Positions 45,412-56,150 of a DNA stretch of 64,000 nt are shown one piece after another. Below the pieces are notes generated by a model, which worked only from the letters and a program-made list of their open reading frames with translations, made no database searches and was not told the DNA's origin. How positions within the stretch are numbered: the first letter of the stretch is position 1; each line of letters starts with the position of its first letter. Both the position numbers and the translations under genes were made by a program. This stretch comes from Brachynemurus nebulosus (taxonomy: Eukaryota; Arthropoda; Insecta; Neuroptera; Myrmeleontidae), in NCBI GenBank assembly GCA_035578155.1, contig JAPWDM010000001.1, positions 9,264,670-9,328,669 of the forward strand, written 5' to 3'.

Positions 45412-46080
45412 CAAATATAATTTTTTATAACGACGGCGTAAGTTGAATAGAGAGGAAAAAAAATTAATTATTTCTAAACAATTCTAGAAAATAGTAAGGT
45501 TAATTTTATTTTATAATCAGGTTATATAAAAATTTTTTTTTTTATTAATTTGTAAGTAGATCATTTTTAGAGGTACGTGTTCTAGAAAACAACGTACCTC
45601 TTATAATTTCTGTGATTCTGTCCCCCACAGCCAAAACCCTTATAGCGCTTCGTATTTAAGTTAAAAAAGGTAGGCAGTAAGATATTTTTCATTCAAACAA
45701 ACATATTCAGTGTATCCCTAAAACGTTCTTCTGTATTCGCTCTTGTGATATTTTTAGTTCATTTGAGCTTCGTTCGTTTTTTTAGATAGGTGACAGCACC
45801 TCCTTATATAATATGGACCTACATATATAGCTATGTAGATAAGAGAGAAATCACTTTAAGTTGAAAATTATTTTTTTAGATGGCGCTTATTGAAAAATGT
45901 TGTTTTTGAATTATTATTTTTTGTCAATAATTTCCTAACAATTCTCATTTAAAACTCCATTGTAAATTCTTGGACAATCAACAAATAAAAATGACAGTCA
46001 TCGCTTGTTAAAATTAATAAAAGATAAGCATTAGAAGTGAGATATATACATATGAGATCCCAACAAGGGAGACGGTCGTG
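45412..46080. other. AT-rich spacer with a perfect small hairpin
   Basis: AGAGGTACGT ... ACGTACCTCT (about 45570-45602) is a 10-bp perfect stem. No gene recognised. Confidence 0.5.
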
Positions 46081-46084
46081 ACAT

Positions 46085-46140
46085 GTGTGCTGTAGAGTCC
46101 CTATAATAAATAGAGTCGTGACATGTCATCCATTTTCTAT
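46085..46140 (+). repeat. Partial third copy of the palindrome arm
   Basis: GTGCTGTAGAGTCCCTATAA..TAGAGTCGTGACATGT is identical to the arm at 46325-46478, then diverges to TCATCCATTTTCTATCC. Confidence 0.85.
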
Positions 46141-46324
46141 CCAAAACAGAGCGGGAAGGTTCAAAATTAATTATCACATGTTTGAGTAAATATTTTTGAT
46201 TACATAATTATTGTTAATATGTTATAAATTTATGAACAATTAAAAAATTTCAATTTTTCTTTCTAGGTTAACCTAAATGATTTTTGTTAAATATTTAATT
46301 TATTTTCAATTTGTTTCACTCAAC

Positions 46325-46478
46325 TTTGGACAGAAAATGCCGTAACCAATCAGCATTCAGTACACATGTCACGACTCTATTTATTATAGGGACTCTAGTG
46401 TGCTGTAGAGTCCCTATAATAAATAGAGTCGTGACATGTGTGCTGAACGCTGATTGGTTCCGGCATTTTCTGTCCAAA
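46325..46478. repeat. 154-bp near-perfect palindrome
   Basis: TTTGGACAGAAAATGCCGTA...GGGACTCTA is followed, after an 8-base centre GTGTGCTG, by its near-exact complement ending CGGCATTTTCTGTCCAAA. Arms are about 73 bp with very few mismatches. The two opposite-strand 61-65 codon frames read nearly the same peptide, as expected. It may be a minimal fold-back element; no target duplication established. Confidence 0.92.
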
Positions 46479-47934
46479 ATTTGCGTAAAATACATTGACA
46501 AAAATTGAATTTACCAAATTTTAAAACAGTTTCCCAGCTTTTCCATTATTGGTATCGATTTGTAGTGTTTTTTTAAAACTAATCCGCCGTAGCGACGAAC
46601 ATTTTTAAAAAAAATCATTAAAATTCGATCATTCGTTTTTCTTTTAGAGCCAAAAATAGATGGAGCTGTGCTTCTGCGTAATTACCGAAAGAGAAAAACT
46701 TTAAATTGACACAACACTTTATTCTTAGAGAACTTTCTACTGATGTATAGAAAGCCAGGGTCGGATCTACTGGAGAAACCATTTAGGTAAAATTGGGGGT
46801 AAATTTTGAAATAGGGTGGATATGCTTTGGTATATTAAAATTTGGATAACATATATGAAATCTACAGGAAAAATACTAGTTTACCTGTTCTTGCTCAAAG
46901 TTGTAAAATAAGCCTAAAGTCTTAAAACTGGACAGCTAATTTGAGGTGCGAATCCTAAATTTTACTACTCATAATCAACAGAATAATAATTTTTAATAAG
47001 GTTCTCAATAAGTCAGTTGTCTTGTAATTAATATTAATAACTGGCCAAAATACATTAATAATAACCTTTATTAAGGTTTTAATATCTAGGTACTAATTTT
47101 ATAAATTAACAGATGATACCGTGAATGTCAGTTTAATCATATCCTAAGAATTTTGAACACTTTAGAGAAATATCATTTTTTGTCGGCGATTGCTAGTTAT
47201 CATTGTTATGTCTATTACAGGCTGATTCAGAATTTTGTACTGTAATTGCAAAAGGTTGCGACTGTGTGTGAAGAGTCACAGCTTTCATTCATCTTTTTTG
47301 TTAATCTTTATACTGCAGATGTAGATATATTGTATTAAAATCTGTCGAAAATTTTCTCCTAACAACTGATTCATTGATATACTTGACATACAAGTTTGAC
47401 ATAATTCTGATGTACCATTTTCGTACCAAATTTTTTATTGTGAATTTTATGTTAGTTGTAGATAAAGTATAGTACGTAACTAGGTTGTAAGGCATATTAT
47501 AGACTCGCGTAATTATCCACTCGTCGTCGCGCGGCTCTTGCGTAATTTTTTCGTTTATATGTTACATTTTATTTTGAAAATTATGAAAAATTAACTATCG
47601 AACACGGTCTTCTGAAAATGCGTGTCTAGCACGCACTTAACGAATTTTTTATTTTTATTATTCCATGTTTAATTTCAATAAATGAATATTATTATCTTCT
47701 CGCAGGGTCAGCTATATTTTCACACAAGCTACTGAACCTTCACGCACGCTTACTATCGTTTGTTTTACCGTGATGTTTTACTATTTTAACTTATCTAGGT
47801 ATTTTAATTTTTAGTCGAATTTTCTCCGAAAAATTAGACTTATACAGTCTATACGATAAGAGCTGCGAGAGGCGAGAGTAGGGGCGCTATCCGTTTTCGG
47901 ACCCGTAGAACACGAATATGTAGAAAAAAAAATG

Positions 47935-47938
<4 letters not shown>
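46479..47938. other. AT-rich spacer
   Basis: No gene recognised. A short GC-richer patch (CACTCGTCGTCGCGCGGCTC) occurs near 47519-47538. The 64-codon minus frame at 47301-47495 is featureless. Confidence 0.5.

Positions 47939-47996
<58 letters not shown>
47939..47996. repeat. (AT)n microsatellite
   Basis: About 29 units, here not inside family B. Confidence 0.97.
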
Positions 47997-47998
<2 letters not shown>

Positions 47999-47999
47999 C

Positions 48000-48900
48000 C
48001 GCCACCTTTTAATTTGTGTAGGGCCCCCCTATGGAAGTTAAGAGATGAAATTTGGTAAATGGGGCTCATTTTCGAGGCACCTCATACTATCAAAGTGGGG
48101 TCAAATTTTGGGCAAATTTTTTTTCTGACCCGACTTTTAAGGGGGTGGTGGGGGGCGGAAAAGCAATAAAACTTTTCCAAACCGGTTTTAAATAATGTTT
48201 CGGTCAATTATCTACAACATATCCAAAATTCAGCTTCCTAGGATGATATGGTGGGAGTAGAGGGGGGAAAAACGATTTTCGCTGGATCTAACAGGCCCCC
48301 AGCCCCCCAGAATTAACGTAGAGGGTTGAAATTTGGTGTGTTGATAAAGTTCGTACCTAGGTTGTGCTTTTTGTAGGTTTTAATATTTTACCTCCACCCA
48401 CCTCATTTTTAAGCTACAATTTCATGCATTTTCGACGTTTTCGAAGTTTGTACCACTCGCACAGGTCACCCGAATAAACCTAGAGGGCTGAAATTTTGTA
48501 TTCGGATTGAATTAGTATCAAGGGGGTGCCTTTTGGGGGTCTCGACTTTTAACCCCTACCCCCACCATTTTTATACCCAAAAGAACATGATTTTTCTTGT
48601 TTTTTAACAGTTTCGTTCGGGTCAAAATCTCCCCAAATAAACCTAGAGGGCTGAAATTTGGTGTACAGGTTAAGCTAATAGCCAGACACTGTTTTTTGGA
48701 GGTTTCAACTTTTAACCCTTACCCCCACGATTTTTACGCCAATATTTCCTTAATTTTTTTGCTTGTTTTCTAACACGTCTAGAGACTCCATAAGGAAACC
48801 TAGAGGGCTGAAATTTTGTACGTGTATTCAGTTAGTATCCAGCTAGTACCTTGTAGGGAGTCCGCATCACTTTTCCCCCCACTTCTCCCATTTTTACATC
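48000..48900. repeat. ~161-bp tandem array
   Basis: The marker AACCTAGAGGGCTGAAATTT recurs near 48315 (variant), 48477, 48639 and 48799, spaced 160-162 bp, with an outlying variant near 48040. Each unit also has CTTTTAACCCYTACCCCCAC and a CATTTTTA motif. C-rich words on the + strand make it distinctive. Function unknown. Confidence 0.88.
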
Positions 48901-49324
48901 GGAATTGAATGCTATTGTTAAATGTGTTTTAAAAGCATTATGTTTATTCTAAATACAAGTAGGCGAATAGTACTTTTAAAAAATTTAAAAAAAAGTGAAC
49001 TTACTTTTATGACAAATGAAATACATACATATTAAGTAATTTAAAAATGTTATTAAAGTCACTGTTTATTTATAAATTAGGAATTTTGGATTTTTAGTAT
49101 TTATAAAATAGAAATTTTGGATTTTTTTGGAAAGAAAAAATATCTTTATAAAGGCCTTCCAGTTTACTATTTAAGATCCTTTTTTAATTTTTAAAACTAA
49201 AACATAAAGGCAATTAGCGGATAAACATGGGCAGGAATGTCCTCGTACGAATTGTGTTGGCTTTTTTTCTGCTACCTGTTTTCGGCACAAAATTGAAATT
49301 TACTGAGATACAGCCCTTGAATAC
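48901..49324. other. AT-rich spacer
   Basis: Contains a local TTTTGGATTTTTAGTATTTATAAA repetition near 49081-49125. No gene. Confidence 0.5.
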
Positions 49325-49609
49325 TTAAAACCTTTTTTTAAAGCCTCGATCAGTCGAACACTCATCACCAGTTTTGAAACCAACAAAATGACAATTCGGT
49401 TGTAGACTTTCAATCACATTTCGCTTGTAGACATTCAATACCGAAGATGAAGGGGAAAATTCGACTACCGTGATGGGGCCCCGCTGCTCACGGCGTTTTG
49501 ATTTAATAAAATCTACAAAAAAAATTCTGTCCGTTTTGGAAGAAAATAGAAACAAAAAACAGTTTATTTTCTTCATAACACAAGTAAAATAAATACAAAT
49601 AAGTACCAT
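49325..49609 (-). other. Unrecognised 94-codon ATG-started open frame
   Basis: A true ATG opens MVLICIYFTCVMKKINCFLF, hydrophobic and signal-peptide-like. A polar stretch follows with KSKRREQRGPITVVEFSPSS and LNVYKRNVIESLQPNCHFVG, less biased in composition than other frames here. I recognise no family. It may be a fragment of a mobile-element gene, a small gene, or chance. Confidence 0.25.
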
Positions 49610-49724
49610 TCGAATAGAACAAATAGGAGAACAGGATATTTAATGAAAACAAACACAAATGTTGCTGATTTGACTCGTAGATGTTCCAATACCAATTTAA
49701 TTTATGAATACATAAGTATTCATA

Positions 49725-49905
49725 AAGTCTGGCTCACCTAAGATTTTTGGACATCCAACATTACGATATTTCATTCGAGAATTATCGACTTCTAAGAACC
49801 TTAAAAACCAATTCCGATCATAATCCCGGGCTCAAGTCGCACCATGACAGTGGCTGTATAACAATTGAATTTTCAATTGAAAAATTTGCTAAAATATAAA
49901 TTACT
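49725..49905 (-). repeat. Repeat family B, copy 4, without the microsatellite
   Basis: On the minus strand TTTAGCAAATTTTTCAATTG, ACAGCCACTGTCATGG, GAGCCCGGGATTATGA, then TTCTTAGAAGTCGATAATTC and TCGAATGAAAT run contiguously. The (AT)n present in the other copies is missing at exactly that point. Confidence 0.72.
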
Positions 49906-51332
49906 TCCAACTTTTTAGAAATACTGTAATATTGTAAATGGACGTAACATAATTTTATTGTGTATAGACATATTAGTGACTATATGCAGATATGTACAGG
50001 TAATAACAGAGACAATATAAACATATGTCTAGATATAAAGTGTATGTAGTAACTAAATACAAACTTTATATAAAACGGAGATATACGACACGTCAGAGGA
50101 TAATTTTATGAAATTGGTATCCATTTCCAATTATTTCATTTCCAATTTACAACAAAGATAATCAATAAATACTGTTTAATTTCAATTACCACCCAAATGC
50201 AAAATTGTTAATAACTCAATTGTACATAAGCAAGTTTGTGTCGATATTCGTAACATAGCTGATTATACTCCAACTTTTTAGTAATATTTTGGTCTACATT
50301 TGTCTGATTAAATTTTTATAAATATACAAGATTAGGGTTGAACAATTTTTATAAAAATTTTTTTCTATTTGAAGGATTTAATTTTTTTTTTGCTTCAAAA
50401 ATGGGTTACAAAGTTGCGTAAAATTATTCAAGTGTAAAATTTTTACGCTGGTGGTTAACGTGTAATTTTGCACAATCTAATGAAGATTACATTATAATTC
50501 CGTTTACATTAGTGTAAAATACATTTTCATTAATTAACTATTAAACAGAATTTGTAAATATACATAAATTGCCTGAAAATATATTGATTTTTTCTTGGTA
50601 CACTAATAGTAAGGTTTGGGTAACGTTTAAAGTAGTTATTCGATAAAACGATTTTTTCAAAGGATCTTAAAGAAACTTCTGTAGATATTTATTTAATTCA
50701 ATACCAATAATACTAGCCTATCATCGCTGGGAGTTCAAAATGCGCTATGTGTCAATAACCAAATTTTACAGGAGATGAAAAAAACTGCAGAAAGCCTTTA
50801 ACTAACTTCAAAAGTAAATATAAATGTTTTTTTGGATAGAAAAACCTATTTGGATGCAATATTTAACAAAAAAATTATTTTATAGTTCTTCAAATTTAAC
50901 TTATTGACTATAATTTAGATTTGAAGCACAGCCCAAAATAATTTGTCCAAATGTAAACACATAGCTCATTTGACTTATTTTTATTATTATAAAGCAATAA
51001 TTACTATAAAATTAATTAACTGTATTTTAACTTGCATATTAATTTGATTTTAATGTTAATAGATTTGAGCGTTACTTTATGGTATTCCATATTTGTTTAT
51101 TATTTAAATTTGCTTTATTAGTAATTTTAAATTAAATAGGTAAAAGGGAATAAAAATTAAAAAAAAAACTGTTACAGTAAGTACCTAATAGCTTAAGTGA
51201 TTTAACGCTTCCAATTTGGTTTTCTCAATTTTTTATTTTTCTGGTATAATTGTGGAGATTCATTATTATCAAATTAAAGTTTTAATTGAGGAATGAAAAG
51301 CTTTCGCTGTCAGCTATTTCGTAAAACATTCA
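49906..51332. other. AT-rich spacer including dispersed repeat copy b
   Basis: 50600-50728 matches 24497-24610 (inverted). GTGTAAAATTTTTACGCTGG and a related TGTAATTTTGCACAATC lie near 50432-50480 as an imperfect inverted pair. No gene. Confidence 0.5.
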
Positions 51333-51605
51333 TCATTTTTTTAGATCTTTAACTTCATTTACCGTAATATTATCAATTTTGTTACCCGTAGAGCTATACT
51401 TTATATCGTAATATATCTTCATTCTAAAATAAGTTGCTCGATTTCTATGTCTTTTACCTAGATTGGCCAATCCACTGCTTAAAACAAGCTTTCCATTTTG
51501 ATATACACGTCCATCAGAAATGAGAATTACCTTTTTTGATGAAATTGAAATTATTTTGGTCAAATATTCGTACAATGCAACTCGTCTAGTAATTTGGTAT
51601 TACCT
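51333..51605 (-). pseudogene. Fragment of a transposase-like protein (SDG..QN motif)
   Basis: Read on the minus strand: TRRVALYEYLTKIISISSKK, VILISDGRVYQNGK, then LANLGKRHRNRATYF. The order RxxxALY.YL ... V.LISDG..YQN resembles the RGSNE..S.LY.YL ... +SD.C.GQN block of DUF7869-type proteins encoded by arthropod transposons. A Y replaces the G of GQN and there is no ATG. The relic at 1859-1993 may belong to the same class. Comparison is from memory. Confidence 0.4.
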
Positions 51606-53350
51606 ACTGCATTTTCTTATAGAGCTAGATCACACTAGATATGTATAGCAAAATACACTAATTGTGATCAATAAAAAGGGAAGAAATCCAAGAATGTCAA
51701 AATCCAATAAAAAGGGAAGAAATATTTATTTTGTTATAATAATAAGACAATCTCCGAATGTTGAAAAAGAATGTTGTGTTGTGTAATATACAGCGAAATT
51801 ATTACGCTGAAATTATTGCTTGTAATATTGTTGCGAGAAAAGAAGTTTCGGACATAGAAGAATACTTTGTACGTCCTTAGTTACTAAAAAATCAGATTCT
51901 GACAAAACTTCCTGTTTAGCTTCTCTAGCTCTGTTTTTTTTTTATCTGGTGAAGATCAAATTCTTCTTAGTTTATATTTTCTTTCTCATTATCTAACAGT
52001 AATTATTTAAAAGTGGGGCTCCATTTATTTTTGTCTTTAAAAATAAAACTAATGATTTTAATAATTTTTTTAAATGTTCAGCATTACGAGAGATTAATTT
52101 AAAAAAATACTTGAACTTAATACCAGTACTGGAAGTGCTAGGAAAGGGACGGCAATATTTTTAAAGAAAAATATAAATAAATTTACGAAACGATTCAATA
52201 TGTGTAAACATACACTTTTTTAATAAAAATAATATCAATAACATAACAATACACTAATTTCTGTGATTGTATTAAAATGTACGCATTTCAGTACAATCAT
52301 AAAAAAATAAAAAAAATAAATGATAATATAAAATTATACTTTTTAGTGTTATGTTTGTTATTATTCTATAAATGTTTACAAAAACCAACACACAGAGAGT
52401 GTGTTTGTTGTAAGTCAACGCCTGATTGCGTTGTTCTGGCTATTTTCAGCTGTTGAAAACGCGAATTGTAAATTATGAACCATTACATATATTTATTTAA
52501 TTATATTTAAACTAAATTCAGTTCCGGCAAGGAAATACAATATGTTTAAAAGTAATGTTCCCTCAGGACATTATCAGAGAGCTATCGTGATATAGCCCCA
52601 CTAACAATGAATAAACTATTAAATAATTTATTTAGGATATAATGAACAATATTTATTGGCTTCTATAATCCTTGTTATTTTTTGATTTTATTTTAATGTG
52701 TTCTAAAAACATTGAGACTATAAAATATTTTTGAGTTTTTAAGGTAAATAAATGTATATTGTAGGTACAAATTTTATTTTAAATTTAAATAACGTGAGCT
52801 TTGGAGTGGATAACTTCAATTATTATCGAATCTATATCGATTGCCGTTTTAAAATAGATATAATTTTTATATTTAAAATTATAAATCATTTAATTTTGAA
52901 TTTACACATTCATTATTATAAGTTATTAATGGAATTACTATAATTTTTAACCGAAATAATTAATAGCAATAAAAAAGGTGGGGGTTTCGTAGGATTTGTT
53001 TTGGTAAATTTTATAATTAGATAATTTTATTAATTAAAAAAATCTTTTTTTTTGATAAATTTTTTCATTTATTAAAAATATTTAATATTAAATGTTACAT
53101 TTTCACTTTTTTCACGTTTAATTAGTTTTATGGGTAACAATAATTAAATCTGACATTTTCGTGATGATAATAATTACACATAATTTAATGTGTGTTAAGT
53201 AAACTTTTAGTTATATTGATCTTGCAACTCTTGTAAAATTTTAAGATTATCTTTCGATAGATATAATACGCTTATTAGTTTAATTGATTCGTTGTCTGAT
53301 CCAATTTGTAATTTTCATTTTTATACTGTTGCATGTTATTTTGAATCATT
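51606..53350. other. AT-rich spacer
   Basis: No gene recognised over about 1.7 kb. Frame 52752-52943 is very AT-rich and featureless. Confidence 0.5.
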
Positions 53351-53355
53351 CGCTA

Positions 53356-53713
53356 CAGTCGTCACTCGAGTTATTGACGTTTTAACTTGTTAGTAATGCT
53401 GGCAGTTTCCCTCAAGTTATAGACAAACCATACGTATGTACGCATTGCTACAGTACCACACAGCACGTATGACCTAGGGTACATATGTATGGTTTGTCTA
53501 TAACTCTAGGGAAACTGCGGACATTGTTAATAAGTTAAAACGTCAATAACTCGAGTGACGATTCTAATAAACTTTGTGTAAAATACTACAGTTTTGTCAC
53601 AGTACCGCACAGCACGTATGATCTTGGGTACATATGTATGGTTTATCTATAACTCGAGGGAAACTGCGAACATTGTTAATAAGTTAAAATGTCAATAACT
53701 AAAATGACGACTG
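53356..53713. mobile_element. Fold-back TA element with a duplicated right arm
   Basis: TA (53354-53355, 53714-53715) flanks CAGTCGTCA..TGACGACTG. The left arm (53356 to about 53440, with TTATTGACGTTTTAACTTG and AGTTATAGACAAACCATACG) has two inverted partners, at about 53485-53567 and about 53635-53713. Each partner is preceded by CACAGTACCRCACAGCACGT, so the right arm is tandemly duplicated with a period of about 152 bp. Confidence 0.82.
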
Positions 53714-53715
53714 TA

Positions 53716-53832
53716 TTTGTTGCTTACTTTAATGGTGTGTTTACACTTGCAATGATTTGTTGGCACCAACAGGAAGTAGCGCGTCAGTAAAAACAAAATG
53801 TACCCATAAAGGTCTACCGGCGTGCAAAGTTC
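53716..53832. other. Short spacer
   Basis: Nothing recognised. Confidence 0.5.
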
Positions 53833-53951
53833 AACTAAATTAAAACAATATAAGGAAGGTTTAGGTGATTTTTAGATAATAATTATAAGGAATATTTTGG
53901 AATAAATGATCACCAAGTTACATCAAAAAGTTTTCTTTTGTTTTTTTTATT

Positions 53952-53992
53952 GGCTACGTACGTTTCGAGAATATAAATCTCTTCTTCAGGCC
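53952..53992 (-). ncRNA. Hammerhead-ribozyme-like motif, left arm
   Basis: Mirror copy of 55485-55525, reading on the minus strand GGCCTGAAGAAGAGATTTAT, then ATTCTCGAAACGTACGTAGCC in two blocks. See the right-arm entry for the fold. Confidence 0.5.
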
Positions 53993-54452
53993 ATAATCTT
54001 AAAATATTAGAAACAAACATAATATTAAAATAATAAATGGTAATACAATAAATCAAATACTTACAACTTCTTTTAAAAAAACAAATCAAAATGAAAAAAT
54101 TATTATAGTTATTAAGATAAAAATACACAATTTTTACAGTCAAAAAATAAAAATTTTAAATTAAGACAAACAAAATTTTTTAAAATTTTTAAAAAAATAA
54201 AAAATTATATTGTTGAAAAACTAATAAAATACTTTTTTTTTTTTTTTTTTTTTTTAAATAGTATTACGTCAAACATTGAAATGAATTAAAAATCAAAAAT
54301 CAAAAAATCAAAAAACAAAAATTGCAAAAAATCAAACAACAAATTGAAATAGACAAAATAGGTCCACAGATGTACTTTATATCTATTATGTTTTATAGAG
54401 AATAATAATAATGTGTTTATGTTAGTGGATATTATTTATAGCATATTTAGAT

Positions 54453-54682
54453 TTATTTTTGTTTATGTTTTTGAATATTTTGACATAAGGGTTTATAAAG
54501 TGTCAGATTGTCATTTTCAACTTGGTTATTTACATTTTCCGTTGAGAAAATCCATAGGGTTTCCAGGTTCAATCTTTTTCTATAGTTTTTTTCGTATTGT
54601 AGCACCTTTGTATTATGGAAGTCGAAGACATGGTCCAAATTATACGCGTGTTGTGCTAAGCCTGTGCGTAATTCACCCCTAC
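54453..54682 (-). pseudogene. PLE C-terminal coding end, minus-strand arm
   Basis: Same peptide as the plus-strand arm: GELRTGLAQHAYNLDHVFDF, LQYEKNYRKRLNLETLWI, then a segment with NVNNQVENDNL. It corresponds to the region following the GIY-YIG core (ALA.H....H.FDF...K.L..EKNY.KR). The GIY and YIG halves are absent, so it is 5'-truncated. Confidence 0.7.
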
Positions 54683-54798
54683 TCAAGGGTTTTCTCCAGT
54701 GTTTAAGTACCCCTTTTCCATAAAAAATTCCCTTTACTCAAACCTAAAAGGAGTGACTCCAATTGAAGAAAGAAGCCATCAACACAGATGGGATTTGG

Positions 54799-55001
54799 GT
54801 AGGGGTGAATTACGCACAGGCTTAGCACAACACGCGTATAATTTGGACCATGTCTTCGACTTCCATAATACAAAGGTGCTACAATACGAAAAAAACTATA
54901 GAAAAAGATTGAACCTGGAAACCCTATGGATTTTCTCAACGGAAAATGTAAATAACCAAGTTGAAAATGACAATCTGACACTTTATAAACCCTTATGTTA
55001 A
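54799..55001 (+). pseudogene. PLE C-terminal coding end, plus-strand arm
   Basis: GELRTGLAQHAYNLDHVFDF then EKNYRKRLNLETLWIFSTEN, ending TLYKPLC and a TAA. It matches the C-terminal part of a PLE endonuclease domain. The apparent start codon upstream in the central spacer is not part of the family and gives a chimeric frame. No catalytic GIY-YIG residues remain. Confidence 0.72.
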
Positions 55002-55484
55002 AATATTCAAAAACATAAACAAAAATAAATCTAAATATGCTATAAATAATATCCACTAACATAAACACATTATTATTATTCTCTATAAAACATAATAGAT
55101 ATAAAGTACATCTGTGGACCTATTTTGTCTATTTCAATTTGTTGTTTGATTTTTTGCAATTTTTGTTTTTTGATTTTTTGATTTTTGATTTTTAATTCAT
55201 TTCAATGTTTGACGTAATACTATTTAAAAAAAAAAAAAAAAAAAGTATTTTATTAGTTTTTCAACAATATAATTTTTTATTTTTTTAAAAATTTTAAAAA
55301 ATTTTGTTTGTCTTAATTTAAAATTTTTATTTTTTGACTGTAAAAATTGTGTATTTTTATCTTAATAACTATAATAATTTTTTCATTTTGATTTGTTTTT
55401 TTAAAAGAAGTTGTAAGTATTTGATTTATTGTATTACCATTTATTATTTTAATATTATGTTTGTTTCTAATATTTTAAGATTAT

Positions 55485-55525
55485 GGCCTGAAGAAGAGAT
55501 TTATATTCTCGAAACGTACGTAGCC
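55485..55525 (+). ncRNA. Hammerhead-ribozyme-like motif, right arm
   Basis: Stem I is GGC (55485-55487) with GCC (55523-55525). The core is CTGAAGA (55488-55494). Stem II is GAGA/TCTC, with one extra A at 55495. GAAA is at 55511-55514, and a minimal stem III ACGTACGT has its final T as 16.1, with A 55522 as the cleavage-site base. The very short stem III is typical of hammerheads reported in Penelope-like elements. The extra A next to stem II may weaken or abolish activity. Confidence 0.5.
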
Positions 55526-55611
55526 AATAAAAAAAACAAAAGAAAACTTTTTGATGTAACTTGGTGATCATTTATTCCAAAATATTCCTTATAACTAAAT
55601 TAAAACTTAAC

Positions 55612-55715
55612 ACTGATTTACCAAGTGATTAAAAAATTATCACATAGGATCGATTGGAATTCGAACTCAATATTCTCGTTAGTCAGTCAAGCGCTGTCAA
55701 GTAGAATTGGAGAAG
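55612..55715 (-). repeat. tRNA-headed SINE, copy b
   Basis: On the minus strand GAGTTCGAATTCC (B box) follows a decayed head, and the tail is GATAATTTTTTAATCACTTG, the same order as at 35740-35850. The head is too diverged for a cloverleaf. Confidence 0.62.
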
Positions 55716-56150
55716 TAAAAGTTCGTCTAGAACCCTTCGAATTGCTTCTTTTATTTTTTTAAGGGTGTTGAGATCCTGAGAAAAAATAATAAAAACCATT
55801 TGAAATCAACTAGTTTCAATAAGTTTCGAAATAAAAATATTTGTTATTTATATCTTCAAAAAGTTCGTACGTTAAAAAATACTTATTTTTTTTTTTGAGC
55901 GTACGTACTTACTTTTCACTTGAGCTAGTAGTGTATCAGACGAGGTGCTAGGTGACATTGAGTATGCAAGAAAGAGGTACAGAATTTGACTTTTGATTAT
56001 TGTTAGGGGTCTTAGGTGAGTATGAAAACCCATGTCGTCGATCTCTAGGATAGTCGACAAATTGGGGGGAGGGGGGAAAGTGGCAGAAAAAGCCGATCGG
56101 GAGATCGCTTATATCTTGCTTCTTATTGATCTTGGAGTGATAATTTGCAG
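55716..56150. other. Spacer
   Basis: No gene. A G-rich run (GGGGGGAGGGGGGAAAG) lies near 56064-56080. Confidence 0.5.

Larger units (their letters stand above)
53833..55606. mobile_element. Penelope-like element palindrome (head-to-head 3' halves)
   Basis: Two arms, 53883-54682 and 54799-55594, are near-identical inverted copies of about 800 bp around a 116-bp centre; the visible difference is the length of a T/A homopolymer. Each arm, read outward from the centre, carries the C-terminal coding end, AT-rich tail and hammerhead-like 3' motif of a PLE. AACTAAATTAAAAC occurs at 53833-53846 and 55593-55606, a candidate 14-bp target duplication. About 36 extra bases lie between the left duplicate and the left arm. 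PLEs often insert as partial inverted copies. Confidence 0.85.

Noticed and set aside
46311..46508. Two opposite-strand frames with nearly the same peptide
   Set aside because: Consequence of the palindrome, not of coding.
54413..55068. 97-121 codon frames predicted on both strands of the PLE palindrome
   Set aside because: The frames antisense to the PLE relic are shadows, and the apparent start codons in the central spacer join unrelated sequence.
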